64,000 bases of DNA from Acidimicrobiales bacterium. Lineage in GTDB: Bacteria > Actinomycetota > Acidimicrobiia > Acidimicrobiales > SZUA-35. Each line of letters opens with the position of its first letter. The stretch's first letter is position 1. The stretch spans positions 2,232,001 through 2,296,000 of the forward strand of contig JAWKIO010000005.1 in assembly GCA_041394265.1 (NCBI GenBank), in the 5' to 3' direction. The notes under the pieces were generated by a model, which was given only the letters and a program-made list of their open reading frames with translations, was not told the origin of the DNA and ran no database searches. Both the position numbers and the translations under genes were made by a program. This document shows, in pieces, positions 49,661-57,307 of the stretch.

Positions 49661-51813
49661 TCCGCGACGCCAGGCCCGAAGATCACGCCGCATTGCTCGA
49701 GCTGAACGCGGCAAATGTCCCCGAAGTCGGGGTCATGGACGCCGACAAGCTCGACTTCTTCTTCGCCGAATCGCCCTACTTCAAGGTGGTCGAAGTCGAC
49801 GGTGAGGTGATCGGGATGCTGATCGGCCTGACCGAACGCAACGTCGCATATCCGTCGAAGAACTATCACTGGTTCCTCGAACGCCATGACTCCTTCGCCT
49901 ACGTCGACCGCATCGCCATCGCCGAGTCCGGTCGCGGCCAGGGCTGGGGTCCGGCGCTCTATCACGACTTCCAAGCATGGGCCGTCGCCAACGATCGACC
50001 GCGCCTCGCCGCCGAGGTCAACACCCAACCGCCGAATCCCCGATCGCTGCGATTCCACGAGATCTTCGGTTTCGACGAAGTCGGGCGCTTCCGTCCCTAC
50101 GGTCCCGACGAGGAGGTCGCCATGGTCATCAAGGAACTCGCGGACACGGGAACCGCCGCTGACGCCGGCAACCCGATCACGACGGTGTACCGCGCTCGAC
50201 TGGTGCGAACGGTCGATCCCGCCCGCCCGACCGCAGAAGCCGTCGCGGTGCGCGACGGCCGCATTCTCGGTGTCGGCAGCATCGAGGAGCTCTCGGTGTG
50301 GGGGCCGGTCACGATCGACGACACCTTCGCCGACTCCGTGCTCGTTCCCGGATTCGTCGAGGCGCACAGCCACGTGCTCGAGGGAGGGCTGTGGTCGTTC
50401 GAGTACGTCGGCTACTTCGACCGCGTGGGTGCCGACGGCGTTCTTCGCAAGGGATGCACGAGCATCGCCGAGGTGCTCGACCGCCTGCGTGAGATCGATG
50501 CGGCCGACACCGACCGTAGCCAACCGCTCGTCGTGTGGGGGCTCGACCCGATCTATTTCGAGGGCGAGGAGCGCCTCGTGGCGGCACACCTCGACACCGT
50601 CAGCGAGACCCGCCCGATCTACGTCTTCCACGCGAGCGGACACCTCGCCACCGTGAACACGGCGCTCATGGAGGTCGAGGGCATCACGCAGGGGATCGAG
50701 GTCGAGGGTGTCCCGGTCGATGCTGACGGCCGCCCGATCGGAGAACTGCAGGAGGCTGCGGCCTACTCGCTGCCGCGGACGGCGGCGAAGATGGTTGGTG
50801 CCGCCATCGCCGAGCCGGCGGCGATCGAGCGATTTGGCGCCAGCGCTCGCCATGCGGGCTGCACCACGGTGACCGAACTCGGGATCGCCCGCCTCGACTG
50901 GCCCGACACGCTCGACAAGTGGAGCGACGTCGTCGAGCAGCCCGACTTCCCCACCCGGGTCTCGCTGTTCTTCAACCCCGGGTCGGTGCACAAGTCGGTC
51001 GACGAGATCGTCGAGATGGTCAAGGCGCTGGCACCTCGGGCCACCGAGAAGTTGCACGTCGGTCACGTGAAGATGGTGCTCGACGGCTCCATCCAGGGGT
51101 TCACCGCCCGTCTGAACTGGCCCGGCTACCTCAACGGGGCGACCGGCATCTGGCTCTACGATCCCGACCGCTTCCGTCAGCTGGTCGTTGCACTCCACGC
51201 AGCCGGCATCACGATCCATACCCACTGCAACGGTGATCAGGCGGTCGATCTCTTCCTCGACGCCGTTGCCGAGGCGAACCGGTTGGCGCCGTGGGTCGAT
51301 CATCGGCACACGGTGCAGCATTGCCAGCTCACCACGCCGGCTCAGTATCGCCGGATGGCGGCGATGGGCATGTGTGCGAACATCTTCGCCAACCACCTTT
51401 GGTACTGGGGCGATCAGCATCACGACCTCACCGTCGGTCCCGATCGGGCGAAGCGTATGGACGCGTGCGGCACCGCCGAGCGCCACGGTGTGAGCTTCTC
51501 GATCCACTCCGACGCCGCCGTGACTCCACTCGGCCATCTCCACACGATGTGGTGTGCCGTGAACCGTCTCACGCCGAAGGGTCGCGTCCTCGGCGAGGAC
51601 GAGAAGATCTCCGCCGAGTCGGCATTGGCTGCGGTCACCATCGGCGCGGCCCATCAGCTCCACCTCGACCACGCGATTGGATCGATCGAACCCGGCAAGC
51701 TGGCAGACTTCACCGCGCTCAGCGACGACCCGGTGACCGTCGACCCGATGGCGATCCGAGACATCTCGGTCAACGGCACGGTGCTCGGCGGTGTGAACTT
51801 CCGGACGAACTGA
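49657..51813 (+). CDS. Fusion protein: GNAT acetyltransferase plus YtcJ-like amidohydrolase
   Basis: 718 residues in one uninterrupted frame. Residues 1-162 are a GNAT domain (IRDARPEDHAALLELNAANV; YVDRIAIAESGRGQGWGPALY with the acetyl-CoA loop RGQGWG, 93-98; RFHEIFGFDEVGRF). A linker of about 10 residues leads to an amidohydrolase of the Amidohydro_3 type (173-718): VLVPGFVEAHSHVLEGG (metal His237, His239), ITIHTHCNGDQAVDLFLDAV, DHRHTVQHCQL, IHSDAAVTPLGHL, IGSIEPGKLADFTALS. Each part is near the full length of a free-standing protein, so this is a true fusion and not a misread join. Substrate unknown. GTG start overlaps the exonuclease stop. Confidence 0.87.
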   Translation: MIRDARPEDHAALLELNAANVPEVGVMDADKLDFFFAESPYFKVVEVDGEVIGMLIGLTERNVAYPSKNYHWFLERHDSFAYVDRIAIAESGRGQGWGPALYHDFQAWAVANDRPRLAAEVNTQPPNPRSLRFHEIFGFDEVGRFRPYGPDEEVAMVIKELADTGTAADAGNPITTVYRARLVRTVDPARPTAEAVAVRDGRILGVGSIEELSVWGPVTIDDTFADSVLVPGFVEAHSHVLEGGLWSFEYVGYFDRVGADGVLRKGCTSIAEVLDRLREIDAADTDRSQPLVVWGLDPIYFEGEERLVAAHLDTVSETRPIYVFHASGHLATVNTALMEVEGITQGIEVEGVPVDADGRPIGELQEAAAYSLPRTAAKMVGAAIAEPAAIERFGASARHAGCTTVTELGIARLDWPDTLDKWSDVVEQPDFPTRVSLFFNPGSVHKSVDEIVEMVKALAPRATEKLHVGHVKMVLDGSIQGFTARLNWPGYLNGATGIWLYDPDRFRQLVVALHAAGITIHTHCNGDQAVDLFLDAVAEANRLAPWVDHRHTVQHCQLTTPAQYRRMAAMGMCANIFANHLWYWGDQHHDLTVGPDRAKRMDACGTAERHGVSFSIHSDAAVTPLGHLHTMWCAVNRLTPKGRVLGEDEKISAESALAAVTIGAAHQLHLDHAIGSIEPGKLADFTALSDDPVTVDPMAIRDISVNGTVLGGVNFRTN

Positions 51814-51817
51814 CGCC

Positions 51818-52717
51818 GTGGCCCTGCTCTGGGACGGCACACGGGTGCCGGTCACGCTGATCGGCGGCATCCTCGGATCGGGCAAGACGACCCTGCTCAA
51901 CCGGCTGCTGGCCGACGCAGGTGGTCGGCGGCTCGTCGTGCTGGTGAACGACGTCGGTGACCTCGCCATCGACGCGACGCTGATCTCGTCGGTGCGTGAC
52001 GACGTGATCGAGCTCACCAACGGGTGCGTCTGTTGCAGCATGACCGACGGGCTCGGCGAGGCCCTCGAGACGATTCGGCAATCGCCGCTCCCACCCGACC
52101 ATGTGCTGGTCGAACTGAGCGGCGTGGCCGAGCCGCATCGGGTGGCACCGTGGGCATCGACGCCGGGCTTTCGACTCGACGCTATCGTGGTGTGTGTCGA
52201 CGCCGAGCGAATCGGCCACCAACTGGCCGATCGCTGGCTGGCCGACACCGTTCGTGCGCAACTGCGCGCCGCCGACCTGATCGTGCTCACCAAGACCGAC
52301 CTCGTCGATCGGCCGCCCTCGCTTCTCGGCCACACCACAGCGCCGGTCCTCGACGGTCGGTCGCTGGGGCTCGAGGCGATCCTGCAGGCCGAGCCGATCG
52401 GGGTGCCCGTCGAGTTCGACGAGCACTTGGGCACCTCTCGTTGGACGGTGTCGTCGATCCGCCTTCCGGACCCGATCGATCCCGAACGCTTCGCAGACCG
52501 CCTGGCGGACCTCCCTGTGGAGCTCGTGCGGTTGAAGGGGTTCGTGTCGAGTGGCGATCAGGCATGGATCGTCCAGGGTGTTGGCGAGCGCCGAACGCTG
52601 CTCCCGATCGGAGCCGACATCGCAGGAGGCGCTGACCGCTGGGGTCTGGTGGCGATCGCCACGCCCGATCTGACGCTCGCTGCACTCGACGACGCACTCG
52701 CCGCGCTGGCGACCTGA
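51818..52717 (+). CDS. CobW/COG0523-family GTPase
   Basis: 299 residues. P-loop GGILGSGKTT (16-25), the CobW metal motif GCVCC (CxCC), VLVNDVG, ELSGVAEP (switch/Walker B) and TKTDLVD (NKxD variant). The C-terminal domain (about 205-299) is the CobW_C type. Such GTPases deliver metals (Zn, Co, Fe) to client enzymes. The gene follows the amidohydrolase fusion by 4 bp, and since amidohydrolases need zinc or similar metals, it may metallate that protein; this is inference. Confidence 0.87.
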   Translation: MALLWDGTRVPVTLIGGILGSGKTTLLNRLLADAGGRRLVVLVNDVGDLAIDATLISSVRDDVIELTNGCVCCSMTDGLGEALETIRQSPLPPDHVLVELSGVAEPHRVAPWASTPGFRLDAIVVCVDAERIGHQLADRWLADTVRAQLRAADLIVLTKTDLVDRPPSLLGHTTAPVLDGRSLGLEAILQAEPIGVPVEFDEHLGTSRWTVSSIRLPDPIDPERFADRLADLPVELVRLKGFVSSGDQAWIVQGVGERRTLLPIGADIAGGADRWGLVAIATPDLTLAALDDALAALAT

Positions 52718-52774
52718 AGCAGATCGTTGGTTCGTGTGCGCCGGTACGGGTTCGACCGATCTGGTACCGGGCAC

Positions 52775-52786
52775 TAGCTTGCGGCC
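52775..52786 (+). promoter_or_regulatory. Leaderless -10 element
   Basis: TAGCTT (52775-52780), GCGGCC, ATG 52787. This is the cleanest example of the pattern in the window. Confidence 0.55.
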
Positions 52787-53980
52787 ATGAGTTCTCATGT
52801 CGCCGATGCCCAGGCCTTCATCGAGGAACACTGGGACCCGAATGGTTCGATGGCTGCCTGGCACGAGCTGGTGGTCGACAACGGATGGGCGGCACCGCGC
52901 TGGCCGGTCGAGTGGTTCGGCCGGGGCCTGTCGAACGATGATGCCAAGGAGGTCGAGGCAGTCTTCGCTGCGAACGACGCTCCCGGTCCCGGTCACGACC
53001 GCACCAATCTGTGGGCCGGCACCCTGCTCGGCTACGGGTCCGACACGCTCAAGGGCCGATTCCTCCGCCCGTTGCTCATGGGTGAGGTCGCCATGTGCCT
53101 GCTCTACAGCGAACCGGGAGCCGGCTCCGATCTCGCCGGGCTCCGCACCACGGCGGTCCGCGATGGCGATGAGTACGTCGTCAACGGTCAGAAGGTCTGG
53201 ACCTCCGGCGCCCGCGACGCCGACTACGGCATGCTGATCGCTCGCACCGACTGGGACGTTCCGAAGCATCGGGGCATCACGTTCTTCTGGTTCCCCATGA
53301 AACAGGAAGGCGTGGAGGTCCGGCCGCTGCGACAGATGACCGGCGACGCCCGCTTCAACGAAGTGTTCATGAACGACGCCCGGGTGAGTGCCGACAACAT
53401 CGTCGGTGGTCTCAACAACGGATGGGGTGTCCTCCAGGCGGCGCTCGCCTACGAACGGGCGGTGATGGGGCGGCCGGGGAGCCGGCCACGCGAGCAATCG
53501 AGCGAGCGAGTCGACAAGACCGCCGAGGCGATGGGCCCGATCCCGGCGCCGGATCTCTCGCTCGTTGCGCTGGCGCAGGACCTCGGCAAGAACACCGATC
53601 CGCTCGTGCGGCAACGCCTGGCCCGCATCCACGAGATGCGCAAGGTCACCGAGTGGAACGGCGATCGGGCCAAGGCCGAACTCAAGATGGGCGGGTCGTC
53701 GCCGTTGTTCTCGCTCGGCAAACTGGCGATGTCCGGTCTGCTCCACGAGGCCGGCCGTGTGCAGGGGTGGCTGCTCGGTCCCGAGGGTGCACTCGACGGG
53801 GATCAGCACCCGCGAGCGCGCGATGCCAACTACTCGCAGCTGAACGCCTACTTCACCTCGATCGGTGGCGGCACCGACCAGATCCAGCGGAACATCATCG
53901 GCGAGCGCATCCTCGGTCTGCCTCGCGAACCCGAACCCGATCGTGACAAGAACTTCCGAGACGTCCCCGCCAACGGCTGA
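52787..53980 (+). CDS. Acyl-CoA dehydrogenase
   Basis: 397 residues. FAD flavoenzyme oxidising acyl-CoA at C2-C3. Landmarks are CLLYSEPGAGSDLAGL, VNGQKVWTSGARDADYGMLIARTD, GITFFWFPMK, NEVFMNDARV and the C-terminal SIGGGTDQIQRNIIGERILGLPREP. The usual catalytic Glu of short/medium-chain enzymes is not clearly placed, and an Arg/Glu-rich loop near 225-245 is typical of the actinobacterial FadE sub-groups for steroid or branched acyl chains. Monocistronic with its own leaderless promoter. Confidence 0.9.
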   Translation: MSSHVADAQAFIEEHWDPNGSMAAWHELVVDNGWAAPRWPVEWFGRGLSNDDAKEVEAVFAANDAPGPGHDRTNLWAGTLLGYGSDTLKGRFLRPLLMGEVAMCLLYSEPGAGSDLAGLRTTAVRDGDEYVVNGQKVWTSGARDADYGMLIARTDWDVPKHRGITFFWFPMKQEGVEVRPLRQMTGDARFNEVFMNDARVSADNIVGGLNNGWGVLQAALAYERAVMGRPGSRPREQSSERVDKTAEAMGPIPAPDLSLVALAQDLGKNTDPLVRQRLARIHEMRKVTEWNGDRAKAELKMGGSSPLFSLGKLAMSGLLHEAGRVQGWLLGPEGALDGDQHPRARDANYSQLNAYFTSIGGGTDQIQRNIIGERILGLPREPEPDRDKNFRDVPANG

Positions 53981-54068
53981 CGAGGTCGTTTGCCCTGTTT
54001 GACGATTCGTCGCCGTGGTAGAACCATCGTCGACACACGGCAACGGTGCCGGAGGAGTTGGAGCTGAT

Positions 54069-54506
54069 ATGAGAATTCTGATCGCGGTGGACGACTCGTC
54101 TGAATCTGTCGACGCGGTGCACTACGCCTACGCCACCTTCGGCGGTGAGCATCAACTCATCGTGGCCAGCATTGGTGCCAATCCGATCACCATGCCGGTC
54201 TCGCCGTTCGGCGTGCAGCCCGACGTCGTCCTCCTCACCGAACTTCGTGACCGTTCCGAAGTCGAGGCCGAGGCAACAGCGCTGTCGGCCAGCGAGGAAC
54301 TGCCGGTGGGAACCGAGATCGAAGCGGCCGTCGGCGCTCCCGGCCCGGCACTGGTCGAGATGGCGATCCGAGACGAGGTCGATCTCATCGTGATCGGTTC
54401 GCACGAGCGAGGGATCTGGGATCGGCTCTTCCACCCGTCGGTCGGTCGCTATCTGATCGACCATGCACCTTGCCCCGTCCTCGTGGTGCGGGGCGATCAC
54501 GCTTAG
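54069..54506 (+). CDS. Universal stress protein family
   Basis: 145 residues, one UspA domain. The N-terminus MRILIAVDDSSESVDAVHYAY and C-terminal VDLIVIGSHERGIWDRLFHPSVGRYLIDHAPCPVLVVR fit the family; the ATP-loop is of the GSxxxG...SVG type rather than a perfect G2xG9xGS, so nucleotide binding is uncertain. GGAGTTGGAG just upstream of ATG 54069 fixes the start over the earlier in-frame codon. Universal stress proteins are often controlled by DevR-like regulators, but no palindrome like that at 35471 is seen here. Confidence 0.88.
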   Translation: MRILIAVDDSSESVDAVHYAYATFGGEHQLIVASIGANPITMPVSPFGVQPDVVLLTELRDRSEVEAEATALSASEELPVGTEIEAAVGAPGPALVEMAIRDEVDLIVIGSHERGIWDRLFHPSVGRYLIDHAPCPVLVVRGDHA

Positions 54507-54520
54507 AGAATCCGCGGCGA

Positions 54521-55534
54521 TCAGTCCTCCTGCTTGGCCCGGCTCGGCGCCACACGCGGCGGTTCGTTGGGCTGCTTCGGGTAGACGGGCGGCCACGGCG
54601 CATCCATCAATCCGGCGGCCATGTCGTTGGCCGACATCTTGAGCAGCGGCGCGATCGACTGAGGACGGTCATTGATGTCGGCCCAGGCATCGCCCTGCGA
54701 CTCGAGCCGCTTGGGCACCGTAGCGATCGTGAGCTCATCGGGTTGCACCGTCTCGACCTCGTCCCAGCCGATCGGGGTCGAGACCTGGGCGCCGACCCGC
54801 GGCCGCACCGACCAGGCGCCGAACACGGTCTTGTGGGGTGCGTTCTGGTTGAAGTCGACGAACACTCGCTGGCCTCGTTCCTCCTTCCACCACGCGGCCG
54901 TGAGCAGGTCGCCCCGTCGCCGTTCCAGTTCGCGAGCGAGTGCGACGGCAGCGGCACGGACCTCGTAGCTGTCCCACTCCTTCACCAGCCGGACGTAGAT
55001 GTGCAGGCCCTTCGAACCGCTGGTCTTCACGTACGAGGTGATGCCGAGCTCGTCGAGCAGCTTCTTCACCTCGAGCGCCCCCGCGCGGATGCCGTCGAAT
55101 CCGACCCCGGGGGACGGGTCGAGATCGATGCGGAGTTCATCGGTGTGATCGGGGTCGGACGCAAGGTAGGGCCAGGGGTGGAAGCCCAGACACCCCAGGT
55201 TGACGGCCCAGGCGATGTGGCCGATGTCGGCCGCCACCATGGCGTCCGACGTGGTGCCGTTGGGGGTCGACACCACTGCGGTCTCCAGCCAGTCGGGCGC
55301 ACCCTTCGGCACCCGTTTCTGGAAGAAGGACTTCCCGGACGCACCGTCGGGGAAGCGTTGCATGAGTGTCGGACGGCCGCCCATGGTGTTCATGAGCGGT
55401 GCGGCCACCGCCTCGTAGTAGCGAACGAGGTCGAGCTTGGTCTCACCCCGCTTGGTGAAGAACACCTTGTCGGGGCTCGAGATCTTGACCTCATGCCCGG
55501 CCAGCTCGACGATGATGTGGTCGCTCGACGCCAT
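54521..55534 (-). CDS. LigD-type DNA polymerase/primase domain protein
   Basis: 337 residues, a stand-alone archaeo-eukaryotic primase-like polymerase as found in bacterial non-homologous end joining. Catalytic Asp137 and Asp139 (ELRIDLDPSPG), HIAWAVNLGCLGFHPWP, TSGSKGLHIYVRL and FVDFNQNAPHKTVFGAWSVRPRVGAQVSTPIGWDE are all family hallmarks. No ligase or nuclease domain is fused. An ATP-dependent ligase gene lies 3.8 kb away on the same strand. No Ku gene is in the window. Confidence 0.93.
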   Translation of the reverse strand: MASSDHIIVELAGHEVKISSPDKVFFTKRGETKLDLVRYYEAVAAPLMNTMGGRPTLMQRFPDGASGKSFFQKRVPKGAPDWLETAVVSTPNGTTSDAMVAADIGHIAWAVNLGCLGFHPWPYLASDPDHTDELRIDLDPSPGVGFDGIRAGALEVKKLLDELGITSYVKTSGSKGLHIYVRLVKEWDSYEVRAAAVALARELERRRGDLLTAAWWKEERGQRVFVDFNQNAPHKTVFGAWSVRPRVGAQVSTPIGWDEVETVQPDELTIATVPKRLESQGDAWADINDRPQSIAPLLKMSANDMAAGLMDAPWPPVYPKQPNEPPRVAPSRAKQED

Positions 55535-55595
55535 GGCCGAACGGTACTCGGCGCGTTGCGTCGGTATCGAGGTGAGCGATCGCTGCCAGTTCTGC

Positions 55596-55608
55596 TAGAG
55601 AGTGGGCC
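55596..55608 (+). promoter_or_regulatory. Possible leaderless -10 element
   Basis: TAGAGA (55596-55601) 7 nt before ATG 55609. It is weaker than the other examples because the final T is missing. Confidence 0.3.
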
Positions 55609-56337
55609 ATGCCCTTCCTCGAAGCCAACGGTGCCCAACTCTTCTACACCGACAGCGGCGATCCCGATGGCGTCCCGGTCCTGCTGATCGCCCCCGGTGG
55701 CATGAAGTCGGCGGACGGTCTGTGGGCCAACATGCCGTGGAACCCGCACGACCGGCTAGGTGACGGCTACCGGATCATTGGGATGGATCAACGCAACGCC
55801 GGTCAGTCGACCGCGCCGGTGTCGGCGGATGACGGGTGGGACACCTACACCGCCGATCAGTTGGCGGTCCTCGATCACCTCGGCATCGACCGGTTCGCCA
55901 TCATCGGCATGTGCATCGGCGGCCCCTACGTGATGGGGGTGGTGAAGGCAGCAGGCGACCGGGTGCAGGCGGCGGTCCTGCTCCAGCCGATCGGGCTCGA
56001 CGACAACCACCAGGCGTTCTACGACATGTTCGACGCATGGAAGGCCGACATCGTCCACCTCCACCCCGAGGCCGATGAGGCAACGTGGGAGGCGTTCCGC
56101 TCGAACATGTACGACGGCGAGTTCATGTTCAACACCTCGCCCGATGAGGTGGCCGCGATCGACACGCCGCTACTGGTGGCGATGGGAAATGACCTCTACC
56201 ACCCCCAGTCCACCTCGCGGGCGATCGCCGAGCTGGCACCCAACGTCACCTTCGTCGAGCAATGGAAGGATGACGAGCACCTGCCTGCGGCCGACGACGC
56301 CTTCCGTGCGTTCCTCGCCGCACACACGGCATCGTGA
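55609..56337 (+). CDS. Alpha/beta hydrolase with predicted Cys nucleophile
   Basis: 242 residues. Fold motifs: LLIAPGGMKSADG, IGMDQRNAGQST, and the elbow IIGMCIGGPYVMG, where Cys102 takes the place of Ser (GxCxG). A Cys nucleophile is known in dienelactone hydrolases and some related groups. The catalytic His is likely His in DDEHLPAAD. Its stop overlaps the GTG of the HD-phosphohydrolase gene (GTGA), making a two-gene operon. Substrate unknown. Confidence 0.82.
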   Translation: MPFLEANGAQLFYTDSGDPDGVPVLLIAPGGMKSADGLWANMPWNPHDRLGDGYRIIGMDQRNAGQSTAPVSADDGWDTYTADQLAVLDHLGIDRFAIIGMCIGGPYVMGVVKAAGDRVQAAVLLQPIGLDDNHQAFYDMFDAWKADIVHLHPEADEATWEAFRSNMYDGEFMFNTSPDEVAAIDTPLLVAMGNDLYHPQSTSRAIAELAPNVTFVEQWKDDEHLPAADDAFRAFLAAHTAS

Positions 56338-56975
56338 CCGCCGACCGGCTCGATCGGAGCCGAGTGAGCGAGCTGGCGGCCGACATCGACGCCGACTTCG
56401 CGCAGCGGATCGACTTCTTGCTCGAGATCGACAAGTTGAAGACCGTGATCCGGCGAAGTCGAATCACCGACGACTCGCGACTCGAGAACACCGCCGAGCA
56501 CTCGTGGCACCTCGCCCTGGTGGCCACGGTCATGGCGGATCGAGCCGATGGAGACGTTGACGTGACGCGCGCCATCGAGATGTTGCTGGTCCACGACATC
56601 GTCGAGATCGACGCCGGGGACACCTTCGCCTACGACGCCGCCGGCCACGAGGACAAGCGGGACCGTGAGGTGGCGGCCGCCGACCGGATCTTCTCGCTCG
56701 CCCCACCCACGGTAGGGGAACGGCTACGAGCGCTGTGGGACGAGTACGAAGAGGGCGTCACACCAACCGCAGCGTTCGCCTATGCCTGCGACCGGCTACA
56801 GCCGCTTCTGCTGAACGCCGCGACCCGAGGACGGAGCTGGCAAGAGCACGGGATCCGGCAGCAACAGGTGCGAGATCTCAACGCACCGATCGGGCAGAGC
56901 TCGGCTGATGCCTGGCGGTTCGTTCAGTCGATCATCGACGCCGCGGTTGCGGCGGGGGCACTCGCACCGGAATGA
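56334..56975 (+). CDS. HD-domain phosphohydrolase (YfbR/HDDC2-like)
   Basis: 213 residues. HD superfamily: ENTAEHSWHLALVA (His56), LLVHDIVEIDAGDTFAYD (His87-Asp88) and FAYACDRLQPLLLN (distal Asp). This order and length match the HDDC2/YfbR group of 5'-deoxyribonucleotidases, metal-dependent enzymes on nucleoside monophosphates. It is co-translated with the upstream hydrolase. The EHSWHLALVA segment is strongly conserved in this sub-group, so the call is firm; the exact substrate is not. Confidence 0.88.
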   Translation: MTADRLDRSRVSELAADIDADFAQRIDFLLEIDKLKTVIRRSRITDDSRLENTAEHSWHLALVATVMADRADGDVDVTRAIEMLLVHDIVEIDAGDTFAYDAAGHEDKRDREVAAADRIFSLAPPTVGERLRALWDEYEEGVTPTAAFAYACDRLQPLLLNAATRGRSWQEHGIRQQQVRDLNAPIGQSSADAWRFVQSIIDAAVAAGALAPE

Positions 56976-57075
56976 GTTGGCGCTGTGGTACGCCGAGCAG
57001 GCGCTGCCACCAGGTCTGAGGCTCGACGTAGGTGGGGCGTTGTCTCGGCGTCTTCGGTGACTGCTGACTACCCAC
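56932..57075 (-). CDS. Weak candidate 47-aa Trp/Pro/Arg protein
   Basis: From GTG 57075 the minus strand encodes a small basic protein with TYVEPQTWWQRLLGVPQR and a PPPQPRRR tail, overlapping the 3' end of the HD gene by 44 bp. The Trp-rich amphipathic centre looks more protein-like than the usual antisense shadow. There is no Shine-Dalgarno or convincing -10. Reported for completeness only. Confidence 0.2.
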   Translation of the reverse strand: MGSQQSPKTPRQRPTYVEPQTWWQRLLGVPQRQLIPVRVPPPQPRRR

Positions 57076-57086
57076 CTCGTCTAGTT

Positions 57087-57192
57087 CACCACACTTGGTG
57101 GTATGACGCACTGCGGGGCGGAAAATTGGAGCCGGATGGCCCACGCCGAGCGATGCGAACGGCCCGCCTGTGCGGCACGACTCCGTGGGTAG
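57087..57192 (+). other. Palindrome and candidate 29-codon Cys-rich ORF
   Basis: The 332-bp space before the next gene contains CACCA-CACT-TGGTG (57087-57100) and, right after it, ATG 57103 opening a 29-codon ORF to TAG 57190-57192. The peptide has three Cys (MTHCGAENW, then RCERPACAAR), and CACACT lies 7 nt before the ATG in the leaderless arrangement. Too short to judge by eye. The rest of 57193-57307 shows only the likely promoter and Shine-Dalgarno (GAGGGAA, 57295-57301 region) of the membrane protein gene. Confidence 0.25.
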
Positions 57193-57307
57193 ATCGGCCG
57201 CTTGTCGTCTGACGAGGTGTTCTCCCACACTGGCGGAGTCAGCCTGACATGTCCATCGGCGGTTCGACAGGTACGGCGTGGTAGACGACAGCGAGGGAAC
57301 AGATAGA

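Noticed and set aside
49411..52434. 1007-codon minus-strand open frame opposite the exonuclease and amidohydrolase fusion
   Set aside because: It is the antisense shadow of strongly supported plus-strand genes, and its composition is typical of high-GC antisense frames.
51770..54043. 757-codon minus-strand frame opposite CobW and acyl-CoA dehydrogenase
   Set aside because: Antisense shadow; the plus strand carries intact motifs of two known families.
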